Assembly: GCF_031882575.1 (NCBI RefSeq)
Contig: NZ_CP134772.1
Location: 4,830,501-4,894,500, forward strand
Direction of reading: 5' to 3'
Origin: Pseudomonas sp. VD-NE ins
GTDB lineage: Bacteria > Pseudomonadota > Gammaproteobacteria > Pseudomonadales > Pseudomonadaceae
Length of the DNA: 64,000 nt
Made by a program: the position numbers and the translations under genes. The number at the start of each line of letters is the position of its first letter. The first letter of the stretch is position 1. This document shows positions 55,191-64,000 of the stretch, piece after piece. The notes under the pieces were generated by a model, which saw nothing but the letters and a program-made list of their open reading frames with translations, had not been told where the DNA came from and did not search any database.

Positions 55191-55540
55191 CGTTAGCTCG
55201 GCTGCAGCTCTTGATCTTGATCCACGGGCGACGTCGGAAGGCTGAGTGGAGGGATTGATCCGGGTGTGGGAGCGCAGCGACCGTTTGGCGCAGCCAAACA
55301 CAGCGAGAGGAGGTGCAGCGAAGCAAACCGTAGGCGCTGCGCCCGGATCGATCCCGGAGCGAAGGAACCCCGAGCCCCAGCGAGCGGGCCGTACGTCGGA
55401 GCAAGCGTTTTTGGTTACTTTTGAGGCGTTTGTCAAAAGTGACCCGCCGTAAGGGCGGAACCGCCAGCCGCAACACCCGAAGCAACGGATATTCCCCCAA
55501 ACCACCCACAACATGGTCGGCCCAAAGGCCGCCAAGCCCA
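55190..55540. repeat. Long Pseudomonas interspersed repeat
   Basis: This roughly 350-base region has no credible gene, although several frames stay open. It contains segments I recognise as recurring in intergenic regions of fluorescent pseudomonads, for example GTTTTTGGTTACTTTTGAGG and CAAAAGTGACCCGCCGTAAG, and the leftward frame with LRCTSSRCVWLRQTVAALP, often mis-annotated as small hypothetical proteins. Its role is unknown. Confidence 0.6.
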
Positions 55541-55545
55541 AAGCG

Positions 55546-57513
55546 TCAAAGCCGAAAATGCCCAACCATCCCACGCAACTCCCCCCCCAACTGCGCCAGC
55601 TCAACACTCGAAGCCGCATTCCCGCGCATCGCGATCGACGACTGATCCGCACTCGCGCGAATACTCGTCACACTGCGATTGATCTCCTCCGCCACCGAAC
55701 TCTGCTCCTCGGCCGCCGCCGCAATCTGCTGATTCATCTGCTGAATCAACGACACCGCCGCCGCAATACTCCCCAGCGCACTCTCGGTCTGCAACGCATC
55801 ACTGACCGCCAGCTTCACCAACTCCCCGCTGCTCTGAATCTGCTGCACCGAGGAATGCGCCGCCGAGCGCAGAGCACTGACCAGCCGTTCAATTTCCTCA
55901 GTCGATTGCTGCGTGCGCCGCGCCAGTGCGCGCACCTCATCGGCCACCACCGCAAAGCCCCTGCCCTGCTCACCGGCCCGGGCCGCCTCGATCGCGGCAT
56001 TCAGCGCCAGTAAATTGGTTTGCTCAGCGACGCTTTTGATCACCCCCAGCACCGTGCCGATATTCTGGATTTCCGCACTGAGGCTTTCGATGCTCGAACT
56101 GGCCGACGTCGCCGAATCAGCTAATTGCTCGATCCGCGCCATGCTCTGGCGCACCACCTGCTGACCACTCTCGACCTTGTCATCCGCCGTCTGCGCGGCC
56201 AGCGCCGCCTCTTCAGCATTGCGCGCCACGTCATGCACAGTAGCGGTCATCTGGTTCATCGCCGTGGCAACCTGCTCGGTTTCTTCCTTCTGGCTGTTGA
56301 CCTCAAGGTTGGTCTGTTCAGTGACCGCCGACAACGATTGCGCTGAACTGGCCAGTTGCTCGATCCCCGCCTGCAAACCACTGACGATCGTGCTCAGACC
56401 CGCGCCCATCTGTTGCATCGCCAGCATCAACTGACCGATCTCGTCGCGACGGGTCACCTCCACAGTCGCACTCAAGTCGCCGGCGGCAATCTGTTGCGCG
56501 ACCTGAATCACGCTGCGCAATGGCGCGACGATAAGTCGGGTGATCAGCCACGCGGCAAGCAATCCCACCAACAAAGCCAGTGCCGATGAACCAACGATCA
56601 ACAGCGAGTTTTTCTTCAGTTCCACCTGCATCGCGCCATCTTCAGCGACATAAGCCTGATTCACGCGCTCGACCACTTCATTCGCGCGCTGGTGCAATTG
56701 CTCGTAGACGGTTTTTTCCTGCGCGAGCAATCCGGTGTACTCGGCCAATTTGTCGTTGAAACCGGCGATGTGCCCCGACACCTCATTGAGCACGGTCAGA
56801 TACCCCTCGTCCTTGACCGTGGTTTTCAGTTCTTCGGCCTGCGCCTGGGCCTGTGCGGCCTGTTCGATATTGCCCTTGCCAGCACTGTCGGCATCGCCCT
56901 TGCGGCTTTGATCGAGGCGAATCCGAGCTTCGTTCATCGCTTGCAGCATCAAGCGCGAAACCTGACTGACCTGACTGGCCTGCTCGATGAACTGCGCGCC
57001 GTCCTTGCCCTCAGTGTCCTTCAAGGTATACGCGCCGTCATCGGCGAGCCCGGCCTGCAATACGTCAAGATTGTTGGCCACACTGGACACCGACCAACTG
57101 GCCATTTCCAGCGCGAGGTCCTTGGTCTGAGTCAACGACACAAACTCGTCGAACGCCTTGCGATAAGCGCCGAGCGACTGCTGCACATCATTCATGACCG
57201 GCACATTGGCCGCCGACTGCGCTTTGAGCTGATCAGCCAGAGCAACCAGTTCGTCGACGCCCTTACGCAGGGCATCGGCCGTCTTCGGATCGCCCCGCAA
57301 CGCATATTCCTGCTCGAGCAGGCGCACTTTGAGCAGGCCACTGTTAAGCGAGGACATCTGTTTCAGACCATCGAAACGCTGACTGATGGTTTGCAGGGAC
57401 CACACGCCGATGGCCGCCACCAGCGCGGTCAGCAGCAAAACCAGCACAAACCCGATACCCAGTTTTTTCGCCATACCGAGGTTGGCAAAACGTCCTTGCA
57501 TGGCCGAAATCAT
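55546..57513 (-). CDS. Methyl-accepting chemotaxis protein with HBM-type sensor
   Basis: This chemoreceptor of about 655 residues has two membrane helices (about residues 15-38 and near 300) enclosing a large, all-helical periplasmic sensor of about 260 residues. Size and composition match the helical bimodular (HBM) sensor of P. putida McpS, which binds TCA-cycle acids; the ligand here is not known. A HAMP domain and signalling domain follow, with the conserved hairpin tip [21 protein letters not shown] chose the ATG at 57513 because AGGGG lies 10 bases upstream. Confidence 0.88.
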   Translation of the reverse strand: MISAMQGRFANLGMAKKLGIGFVLVLLLTALVAAIGVWSLQTISQRFDGLKQMSSLNSGLLKVRLLEQEYALRGDPKTADALRKGVDELVALADQLKAQSAANVPVMNDVQQSLGAYRKAFDEFVSLTQTKDLALEMASWSVSSVANNLDVLQAGLADDGAYTLKDTEGKDGAQFIEQASQVSQVSRLMLQAMNEARIRLDQSRKGDADSAGKGNIEQAAQAQAQAEELKTTVKDEGYLTVLNEVSGHIAGFNDKLAEYTGLLAQEKTVYEQLHQRANEVVERVNQAYVAEDGAMQVELKKNSLLIVGSSALALLVGLLAAWLITRLIVAPLRSVIQVAQQIAAGDLSATVEVTRRDEIGQLMLAMQQMGAGLSTIVSGLQAGIEQLASSAQSLSAVTEQTNLEVNSQKEETEQVATAMNQMTATVHDVARNAEEAALAAQTADDKVESGQQVVRQSMARIEQLADSATSASSSIESLSAEIQNIGTVLGVIKSVAEQTNLLALNAAIEAARAGEQGRGFAVVADEVRALARRTQQSTEEIERLVSALRSAAHSSVQQIQSSGELVKLAVSDALQTESALGSIAAAVSLIQQMNQQIAAAAEEQSSVAEEINRSVTSIRASADQSSIAMRGNAASSVELAQLGGELRGMVGHFRL

Positions 57514-57622
57514 TGCGCGTAGTCCCCTGCCATTGTCAGTAGAGCGAAGAGTCGCAACGGCCATCCACCGGCACAAGTCTCTGGCGTCGGAATAATGGCA
57601 AAAAGCTACGCCCGCGTCGTTT

Positions 57623-59023
57623 TCAGAACGCTTGAGGTCGATCCGAACCGGTGTGGCGAAAAAACTGCCGGGCGCGTGGATCACACGCGTAGGCAACGTT
57701 GATGCGCAGCCAATCACCCGGCTCGCCATTGGGGCTGAATGCATCAGGCGCTGACAGCAACACGCCGCAGCGTTGAGCCTGCCGACGCACCCGAATCTGA
57801 TCAGTCATGCGCGAGCGCGCCCAGATGAACAAGCCACCCGCAGGCTTGCCGAAAACCTCCCAATCGGCGTCCTCCAACGCCTGCAACGCGGCCGCGCGAT
57901 CGGCATTCAGGCGTTGACGCTGGCGCTGCACCAGTTTGCGGTAAGCGCCGCTGACCATCAGGCTGGCCAGCACGGCCTCGGTAAACCTCGAAGCGCCCAG
58001 GCCGCTGATCATTTTGACCTGCGCCAGCCGCCTGACAATTTCGCTGTCGGCGAAGACGAACCCGACCCGCAAGGCACTGCTCAGCGTCTTGGAAAAACTG
58101 CCCACGTAAATGACTCGCCCCTCATCATCCAGAGCCGCCAGGCGCGTGCCGTTGCCGGTGTGCAAATCTGCGTAGACATCGTCTTCGATCACGCGCAAAT
58201 CGTAGGTCTTGCTCAGTTGCAGGATGCGTTGCGCTACGCTCGGCGACAGGCAACTGCCGGTGGGGTTGTGATGATGGCTGTTGATGAACAATGCGCCGGG
58301 GCGAAACTGTTGCAGCAACGCCTCCAGCGCTTCGATATCCGGCCCGTTCGGGGTTCGGCGCACCTCGAGCATGTGCACGCCATGCAGGCGCAGGAGATCG
58401 AACAGCGGCGCGTACCCCGGCGTTTCGACCACCACGCAGTCTCCGGCCTTGAGCAAGGTGCGCACGATCAGATCAAGCGCATGGCTGGCACCGCAGGTAC
58501 TCAGCAGTTGAGAACTGCGGGCCTCGATACTGAACAGCTTCAGGCGTTTGACGATCTGCTCGCGCAACGCCGGAAGCCCCAAGGGCGTGCTGTAGTTGAA
58601 CAGGCTGGCCATGTCGGTACGCGCTACCTCGCGCAGGGCATAACTGAGGTCGTCAGGCTCGCGCCAGCTTTGCGGCAGTCCGCCCGCGCCAAGCTTCAAG
58701 CCACCCGCGGCCTCGCAGACGGCATCGCACCAGGCAAACCGGCCTTCGAATGGCGCCAGTTCATCCTCTGCGCCGAGTGTCGACGGCGAGGCGGCGACAC
58801 TGAACCCGGTGCCTTGGCATGAGCTCAGAACGCCCTGCGATACCAGCCGTTCACACGCTTCGACCACACTCGACTGACTGAGCAGATTGCCCCGGGCGAT
58901 TTGCCGCACGGACGGCAAACGGGTGGCCGGCGGTACGCCACTTTGCAGGATCCACTCGGTCAGTCCGTCAACAATCTGCTGCACGACCGGCACCATTGCC
59001 TGTCGATCAATTCTCAATTCCAT
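57623..59023 (-). CDS. MocR/PdxR-type GntR regulator with aminotransferase domain
   Basis: This 466-residue regulator joins an N-terminal GntR winged helix (about residues 10-75, [26 protein letters not shown]) to a fold-type I aminotransferase-like domain. The PLP-binding Lys is in [16 protein letters not shown] and the substrate-side motifs HHHNPTGS and [11 protein letters not shown] are present. MocR proteins use PLP or amino acids as effectors. I chose the ATG at 59023 because AGGAG lies upstream. The target genes are not clear from context. Confidence 0.9.
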   Translation of the reverse strand: MELRIDRQAMVPVVQQIVDGLTEWILQSGVPPATRLPSVRQIARGNLLSQSSVVEACERLVSQGVLSSCQGTGFSVAASPSTLGAEDELAPFEGRFAWCDAVCEAAGGLKLGAGGLPQSWREPDDLSYALREVARTDMASLFNYSTPLGLPALREQIVKRLKLFSIEARSSQLLSTCGASHALDLIVRTLLKAGDCVVVETPGYAPLFDLLRLHGVHMLEVRRTPNGPDIEALEALLQQFRPGALFINSHHHNPTGSCLSPSVAQRILQLSKTYDLRVIEDDVYADLHTGNGTRLAALDDEGRVIYVGSFSKTLSSALRVGFVFADSEIVRRLAQVKMISGLGASRFTEAVLASLMVSGAYRKLVQRQRQRLNADRAAALQALEDADWEVFGKPAGGLFIWARSRMTDQIRVRRQAQRCGVLLSAPDAFSPNGEPGDWLRINVAYACDPRARQFFRHTGSDRPQAF

Positions 59024-59174
59024 GAGCAAGCAAACTCCTGTCCGTTTTGCTGGCGGCAGTAAATCACAGCCGCGCCGGACAGGCTGTGCGACAACGCCGC
59101 CAAAAGCGACCGTTCTAACCGTTTGATACACATTGTTTAAGGGACTTCACGGAACTGACCGTGCCCTACAAAAA

Positions 59175-59201
59175 AGCCCGCAACGAATGCGGGCTGTTTT
59201 T
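59175..59201 (-). terminator. Terminator after the SDR gene
   Basis: AGCCCGC and GCGGGCT pair around AACGAAT with an A-run to the left, giving a U-run in the leftward transcript, 13 bases after the SDR stop. Confidence 0.88.
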
Positions 59202-59213
59202 AATGCGCTTTTT

Positions 59214-59975
59214 TCAGAATGCGGTGACGCCGCCGTCGACTGCCAGCGAGTGGCCGGTGGTGAATGCTGCACCGTCGCTGCACAGGTACAACACGGCACT
59301 GGCGATTTCTTCGACTTTGCCGATGCGCCCCACCGGGTGCATGGCGTTGGCAAACTCGCCTTTCTTCGGATCGGCCTCATAAGCGCGGCGGAACATGTCG
59401 GTATCGATCACCGCCGGACACACAGCGTTGACGCGGATTTTCTTCTTCGCGTATTCGATGGCTGCCGATTTGGTCAGACCGATCACCGCGTGCTTCGACG
59501 CCGCGTAGATGCTCATCTTCGGTGCCGCGCCGAGTCCCGCCACCGAGGCGGTATTGACGATCGCCCCGCCACCCTGCGCCAGCAACAGTGGCAGTTGATA
59601 CTTCATGCATAGCCAGACGCCTTTGACGTTGACGCCCATGATTGCGTCGAACTCATCCATCGAGCCTTCGGCCAGTTTGCCTTTTTCAATTTCGATGCCG
59701 GCATTGTTGAAGGCATAGTCCAGACGGCCGTAGGTATTGATGACCTCGTCCATCAGATTTTTCACTTCGCTTTCGACGGTCACGTTGCAGCGCACGAAGG
59801 TCGCTTCGCCGCCGGCTGTACGAATCAGCGCCACCGTGCCCTCGCCCCCTGCCACGTCCAGGTCGGCGACCACCACTTTCAGGCCTTCGGCGGCGAACGC
59901 CTGAGCGGTCGCACGGCCGATGCCGTTGGCCGCGCCAGTGACTACAGCAACCTGACCGGAAAACGTCATGCTCAT
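59214..59975 (-). CDS. Short-chain dehydrogenase/reductase
   Basis: This 253-residue classical SDR has TGAANGIG at residues 13-20, NNAG near 91, catalytic Ser/Tyr/Lys (the YAASKHA motif) and GGVTAF at the C-terminus. The alcohol or ketone substrate is unknown; the sequence resembles glucose/ribitol-dehydrogenase-like SDRs. A GAGGACA site precedes the ATG. Confidence 0.9.
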   Translation of the reverse strand: MSMTFSGQVAVVTGAANGIGRATAQAFAAEGLKVVVADLDVAGGEGTVALIRTAGGEATFVRCNVTVESEVKNLMDEVINTYGRLDYAFNNAGIEIEKGKLAEGSMDEFDAIMGVNVKGVWLCMKYQLPLLLAQGGGAIVNTASVAGLGAAPKMSIYAASKHAVIGLTKSAAIEYAKKKIRVNAVCPAVIDTDMFRRAYEADPKKGEFANAMHPVGRIGKVEEIASAVLYLCSDGAAFTTGHSLAVDGGVTAF

Positions 59976-60212
59976 TGTTATGTCCTCAAAGGGCTAGATG
60001 CAGGGGATTTGTAGAACGGCAGCATAGCCACTGAGGTCTGCCGAGCGTCAGCACTATCCAATGGCTGTTTATGTACCCATGCGTCGCAGTGATAAAACCG
60101 GCCGGGTGATCATCACTGCACTGGATCGGCGTGCATTCGCCGCGTCAGCCAACCTTGCGCCAATGCTGTCGAGGGTCTATCAACAAGGCTTCATTCCGTT
60201 CGAGTGCCTGCC

Positions 60213-61217
60213 ATGACCAACCAGACCAATCGCCAGTTCCTGCTCGCCAAACGCCCGGTGGGTGCGGCTACCCGCGAGACCTTCACCTATCAGGAAGTAC
60301 CGGTCGGCGAACCGGCGGCGGGCCAGATTCTGGTCAAGAACGAATACCTGTCCCTCGACCCGGCCATGCGTGGCTGGATGAACGAAGGCAAATCCTACAT
60401 CCCGCCCGTCGGTATCGGTGAGGTCATGCGCGCACTGGGCGTAGGCAAAGTCATCGCCTCGAACAATCCAGGGTTTGCCGTCGGGGACTACGTCAACGGT
60501 GCCATTGGCGTGCAGGATTATTTCCTCGGCGAGCCAAGAGGTTTTTACAAAGTCGATCCGAAGCTCGCGCCGTTGCCGGTGTATTTGTCAGCGCTGGGCA
60601 TGACCGGCATGACCGCCTACTTCGCCCTGCTCGATGTCGGCGCACCGAAGGCTGGTGACACCGTGGTGTTGTCCGGCGCAGCGGGCGCGGTGGGCAGCAT
60701 TGCCGGGCAGATTGCCAAGATCAAAGGCTGCCGCGTGGTCGGCATTGCCGGCGGCGCCGACAAGTGCAAATTCCTCATCGATGAACTGGGCTTTGACGGT
60801 GCCATCGACTACAAATCCGAAGATGTCGTGGCCGGACTTAAACGCGAATGCCCGAAAGGCGTGGACGTGTATTTCGATAACGTTGGCGGCGACATCCTCG
60901 ATGCCGTGCTCAGCCGTTTGAACATGAAGGCGCGCGTGGTGATCTGCGGCGCGATCAGCCAGTACAACAACAAAGAAGCGGTCAAAGGCCCGGCCAACTA
61001 CCTGTCGCTACTGGTCAATCGTGCACGGATGGAAGGTTTTGTGGTGATGGACTACGCCGCGCAATACGCCAGTGCGGCGCAGGAAATGGCCGGCTGGATG
61101 GCCAAGGGGCAACTCAAGAGCAAAGAAGACATCGTCGAAGGTCTGGAGACCTTTCCGGAGACGCTGATGAAATTGTTCAGCGGCGAGAACTTTGGCAAGT
61201 TGGTGTTGAAGGTTTAA
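60213..61217 (+). CDS. Zinc-free MDR family NADP-dependent oxidoreductase
   Basis: This 334-residue medium-chain reductase belongs to the group of leukotriene B4 dehydrogenases, CurA and similar 2-alkenal or quinone reductases. It has SLDPAMRGWM, GMTGMTAYFALLDVG and the NADP-binding GAAGAVGSIAGQIAK. No zinc-ligand cysteines are present. The ATG at 60213 follows a weak GAGTG site; a GTG three codons upstream is possible. It is divergent from the SDR. Confidence 0.9.
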   Translation: MTNQTNRQFLLAKRPVGAATRETFTYQEVPVGEPAAGQILVKNEYLSLDPAMRGWMNEGKSYIPPVGIGEVMRALGVGKVIASNNPGFAVGDYVNGAIGVQDYFLGEPRGFYKVDPKLAPLPVYLSALGMTGMTAYFALLDVGAPKAGDTVVLSGAAGAVGSIAGQIAKIKGCRVVGIAGGADKCKFLIDELGFDGAIDYKSEDVVAGLKRECPKGVDVYFDNVGGDILDAVLSRLNMKARVVICGAISQYNNKEAVKGPANYLSLLVNRARMEGFVVMDYAAQYASAAQEMAGWMAKGQLKSKEDIVEGLETFPETLMKLFSGENFGKLVLKV

Positions 61218-61235
61218 GGCCAGCACAAAAACCAA

Positions 61236-61325
61236 TGTGGGAGCGAGCCTGCTCGCGAAAGCGGTGGGTCAGTTGGCAATGATGTCGACTGACACTCCCT
61301 CTTCGCGAGCAGGCTCGCTCCCACA
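61236..61325. repeat. REP pair between oxidoreductase and pyrF
   Basis: Inverted units GTGGGAGCGAGCCTGCTCGC and facing copy, about 45 bases apart, lie between two converging genes, 18 bases after the oxidoreductase stop. Confidence 0.92.
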
Positions 61326-61344
61326 TTTGGATCTCAAGTGATGC

Positions 61345-62043
61345 TTAGGCGATTTCAGCGACAACCGAAGCCAACGCCTTGGCCGGATCCGCCGCCTGGC
61401 TGATCGGACGGCCGATCACCAGATAATCGGAACCGGCATCCAGCGCCTGACGCGGGGTCAGAATGCGGCGCTGATCGTCCTGCGCGCTGCCCGCCGGACG
61501 AATCCCCGGGGTCACCAGTTGCAGCGACGGGTGTGCGGTTTTCAGTGCCGAGGCTTCCAGCGCCGAGCACACCAGACCATCCATGCCAGCCTTCTCGGCC
61601 AATGCAGCCAGACGCAGAACCTGCTCTTGCGGCTCGATATCCAGACCGATACCGGCCAGATCTTCACGCTCCATCGAGGTCAGCACGGTCACGCCGATCA
61701 GCAACGGCTGCGGGCCGCTGCGCTTGTCCAGCTCTTCACGGCAAGCGGCCATCATGCGCAGACCACCGGAGCAATGCACGTTGACCATCCACACGCCCAT
61801 CTCGGCAGCGGCTTTCACGGCCATCGCGGTGGTGTTGGGAATGTCATGGAATTTCAGGTCGAGGAATACTTCAAAACCCTTGTCACGCAGGGTGCCGACA
61901 ATTTCTGCGGCGCAACTGGTGAACAGTTCCTTGCCCACTTTGACCCGGCACAGTTTCGGGTCCAACTGGTCGGCCAGCTTCAGTGCGGCGTCACGGGTGG
62001 GGAAATCCAGGGCGACGATGATAGGAGTCTGGCAGGCGGACAT
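61345..62043 (-). CDS. pyrF: Orotidine 5'-phosphate decarboxylase
   Basis: This 232-residue TIM-barrel enzyme makes UMP from OMP. The catalytic [10 protein letters not shown] (Asp-x-Lys-x-x-Asp) is at about residues 62-71, VALDFPTRD near the N-terminus, and the phosphate-binding [13 protein letters not shown] near the C-terminus. I chose the ATG at 62043 ([13 protein letters not shown]), which gives the usual length; the frame stays open 63 codons upstream without family similarity. Confidence 0.95.
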   Translation of the reverse strand: MSACQTPIIVALDFPTRDAALKLADQLDPKLCRVKVGKELFTSCAAEIVGTLRDKGFEVFLDLKFHDIPNTTAMAVKAAAEMGVWMVNVHCSGGLRMMAACREELDKRSGPQPLLIGVTVLTSMEREDLAGIGLDIEPQEQVLRLAALAEKAGMDGLVCSALEASALKTAHPSLQLVTPGIRPAGSAQDDQRRILTPRQALDAGSDYLVIGRPISQAADPAKALASVVAEIA

Positions 62044-62339
62044 GAATGGGCTCTCAGGCAGGTCGAAATCGGCGCGCATTGTAGCGGAACCGGCGGCGGC
62101 GCGGCACCCGATGATCGGTAAATCATCGCGTCGACCGTGATCAGCATAGCGCTCGCTGCTATTGTGTCGACTCCGATACACAACCGACACGCCAGCAACA
62201 AGCACCCGCGCTAGCCTCGCCAGCCGCAACACGTCCTTACATCAGCACTTCCCGCCTAACGGCCGGACGCCTATGCTGAAACCACCACCTCGCAGCCCAT
62301 CTTTTGTGGTTGGCGGCCTACTGGCAGATGAACAGCCCC

Positions 62340-63089
62340 ATGCACAACACCCAAACGACCGTGACGGATGAGCAAAAAGACGACAAGCGCTGGAGCATTC
62401 GTGCGCTGATCGTCGACGATGATGTGCCGATCCGCGAGCTGATGATCGATTACCTCGCCCGCTTCAATATCCACGCCAGCGGCGTCACCGACGGTGCGGC
62501 GATGCGTCAGGCGATGCAGGCCGAGCATTTCGATGTCGTCGTGCTGGACCTGATGCTGCCCGGCGAAGACGGCTTGTCGCTGTGCCGCTGGCTGCGCGCC
62601 GAATCGGACATCCCGATCCTGATGCTCACCGCCCGTTGCGAACCGACCGACCGCATCATCGGCCTGGAACTGGGCGCCGATGACTACATGGCCAAACCGT
62701 TCGAGCCACGCGAACTGGTCGCACGAATTCAGACCATCCTGCGCCGGGTGCGTGATGATCGTACCGAACAACGGGCCAACATCCGTTTCGACAACTGGCG
62801 CTTGAACAGCGTGCTGCGTCAGTTGATCGCCGACGATGGTCTCGTAGTGCCGCTGTCCAACGCCGAATTCCGCTTGCTGTGGGTGTTTATCGAACGTCCG
62901 CGCCGGGTACTCAGCCGCGAGCAACTGCTCGATGCTGCCCGTGGCCGCTCGATCGAAGCCTTCGACCGCAGCATCGATTTGCTGGTGTCGCGTCTGCGGC
63001 AAAAACTCGGTGACGACCCGAAAGCCCCGCAGTTGATCAAAACCGTGCGCGGTGAGGGTTATCTGTTCGACGCGCGAGACATCGGTTGA
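62340..63089 (+). CDS. OmpR family response regulator
   Basis: This 249-residue regulator has a receiver domain (acidic pocket IVDDD, phospho-Asp in VVVLDLMLPGEDG, Lys in MAKPFEPREL) and a C-terminal winged-helix DNA-binding domain ending in KTVRGEGYLF. It is followed by its histidine kinase, whose ATG shares one base with the stop (TGATG). The start may also be the ATG at 62328. The regulon is unknown. Confidence 0.92.
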   Translation: MHNTQTTVTDEQKDDKRWSIRALIVDDDVPIRELMIDYLARFNIHASGVTDGAAMRQAMQAEHFDVVVLDLMLPGEDGLSLCRWLRAESDIPILMLTARCEPTDRIIGLELGADDYMAKPFEPRELVARIQTILRRVRDDRTEQRANIRFDNWRLNSVLRQLIADDGLVVPLSNAEFRLLWVFIERPRRVLSREQLLDAARGRSIEAFDRSIDLLVSRLRQKLGDDPKAPQLIKTVRGEGYLFDARDIG

Positions 63090-64000
63090 TGCGGGCGCGC
63101 TTCGACACGCTGTTCGGCCGCCTGTTTGGCGTGCTGTTCGTGGCGATCGTCCTCGCGCACCTGCTGGCTTTCACCTGGTTCCATCTCTACGGCCCTCCGC
63201 CACCGCCGCCGGAGTTTTCCCAAGGCGCCGAGCGACAACCCTCACAGGACCCGCGTTATCCGCCACGGCCACCGCGTCCGTGGTTCGGTGGCCCGGTGGT
63301 GCCGCTGACCTTTCAGTTCATCACGCTGATGATCGCGGCGTGGTACGGCGCCAAGCTGCTGAGTCGCCCGATCCAGCGCCTGAGCGACGCCGCCGAACGC
63401 CTCAGCGAAGACCTCGACAGCCCGCCGCTCGACGAGTCCGGCCCGCGCGAAGCACGACAAGCCGCGTATACCTTCAACCTGATGCAACAGCGCATTCGCG
63501 AACAGGTGCAGCAGCGCGCGCGGATGCTGGGCGCGGTTTCCCATGATCTGCGCACACCGTTGTCACGTCTGAAACTGCGCCTGGAAAACATCAGCGATGA
63601 AAAGCTGCAAGGCCAGATGCGCCAGGATCTGGACGACATGATCGGCATGCTCGACGCCACGCTCACCTACCTGCACGAACAGCGCACCAGCGAAGCGTTG
63701 CAGTTGATGGATGTGCAGGCATTGGTCGAGTCGCTGTGTGAAAACGCTCAGGACCAAGGCGCCGACGTGCAAGTCAGCGGCCATTGCGCACCGCTGCCGG
63801 TACAACCCATGGCACTGCGTTCGTGCATCAACAACCTCATGGACAATGCCCTGCGTTACGCCGGCCAGGCACGCATCGAATTGCAGGATCAGCGCGAGCA
63901 ACTGCTGATCCGCGTGATCGACCACGGCCCGGGGATTGCCGAGGACAAGCGTGAAGCGGTATTTGAGCCGTTTTATCGGCTGGAAGGCTCGCGCAATCGC
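63089..64000 (+). CDS. Sensor histidine kinase, 5' part
   Basis: The 304 visible codons encode a membrane histidine kinase partnered with the upstream OmpR-type regulator. Two membrane helices (about residues 8-30 and 72-92) enclose a short, proline-rich periplasmic loop with PPPPPP. A HAMP domain, the H-box AVSHDLRTPLSRLK, the N-box NNLMDNALRYA and the G1 box DHGPGI follow. The C-terminus lies beyond the window. The small periplasmic segment suggests sensing within or near the membrane. Confidence 0.92.
   Translation, partial: MRARFDTLFGRLFGVLFVAIVLAHLLAFTWFHLYGPPPPPPEFSQGAERQPSQDPRYPPRPPRPWFGGPVVPLTFQFITLMIAAWYGAKLLSRPIQRLSDAAERLSEDLDSPPLDESGPREARQAAYTFNLMQQRIREQVQQRARMLGAVSHDLRTPLSRLKLRLENISDEKLQGQMRQDLDDMIGMLDATLTYLHEQRTSEALQLMDVQALVESLCENAQDQGADVQVSGHCAPLPVQPMALRSCINNLMDNALRYAGQARIELQDQREQLLIRVIDHGPGIAEDKREAVFEPFYRLEGSRNR

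Noticed and set aside
55246..55645. Short rightward open frames between the hypothetical gene and the chemoreceptor
   Set aside because: They lie in an interspersed repeat or antisense to the chemoreceptor and have no plausible translation start.

Overview
The window is chromosomal DNA from a Pseudomonas of the fluorescens group. The evidence is GC-rich coding with little spacing, several families of the short palindromic (REP) repeats typical of fluorescent pseudomonads, and a long block with the same gene order as PA2957-PA2985 of P. aeruginosa (TetR, rgsA, tatD, pilZ, holB, tmk, mltG, pabC, fabF, acpP, fabG, fabD, plsX, rpmF, yceD, maf, sppA-like, HAD, rluC, rne, murB, ptp, kdsB, ycaR, lpxK, exbD, exbB, comEC, DUF2062). 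No phage, insertion sequence, CRISPR array or rRNA operon was seen.

Layout. 1-2.8 kb: an NCS1 permease (cut by the window edge), an ADP-ribosylglycohydrolase and a UTRA-type GntR regulator, all leftward. 2.9-9.6 kb: an L-arabinose locus with the AraFGH importer, an SDR sugar dehydrogenase, an SMP-30-type lactonase and an FCD-type GntR regulator. The regulator promoter and the araF leader share a 14-bp sequence that is probably the operator. 9.6-12.1 kb: DUF1285 protein, lipoprotein and moaA. 12.1-30.7 kb: the conserved fatty-acid, cell-division and RNA block, including the sRNA RgsA, the type II fatty-acid synthesis operon and rne reading rightward with a roughly 700-nt leader region. 31.0-35.3 kb: an aldehyde or isoquinoline-type molybdenum hydroxylase operon (iorA-iorB-xdhC-mocA). 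35.6-43.2 kb: murB, phosphatase, kdsB, ycaR, lpxK, exbD, exbB and comEC, then DUF2062. 43.3-49.7 kb: an ABC-2 exporter, a glutathione S-transferase, a transglutaminase-like protein, fadE and a small conserved protein.

49.8-53.0 kb is the most interesting accessory cassette. A LysR regulator is divergent from a three-gene unit made of an AlaX-type aminoacyl-tRNA editing protein, a 2-oxoglutarate/Fe(II) oxygenase with an HxD...H...R site, and a LysE-type amino-acid exporter. This combination suggests that the cell makes a hydroxylated amino acid, clears it from mischarged tRNA and exports it. 53.1-53.8 kb holds three tandem tRNA-Glu/tRNA-Gly pairs behind one strong promoter.

54-64 kb: a membrane-anchored hypothetical protein, an interspersed repeat region, an McpS-like chemoreceptor, a MocR regulator, an SDR, a zinc-free MDR oxidoreductase, pyrF, and an OmpR-type response regulator with a histidine kinase cut by the window edge.

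Functions are assigned from visible motifs, protein length and gene order; no database search was run. Start codons were chosen from ribosome-binding sites, so several genes are shorter than the longest open frame, particularly where that frame runs into a REP repeat.
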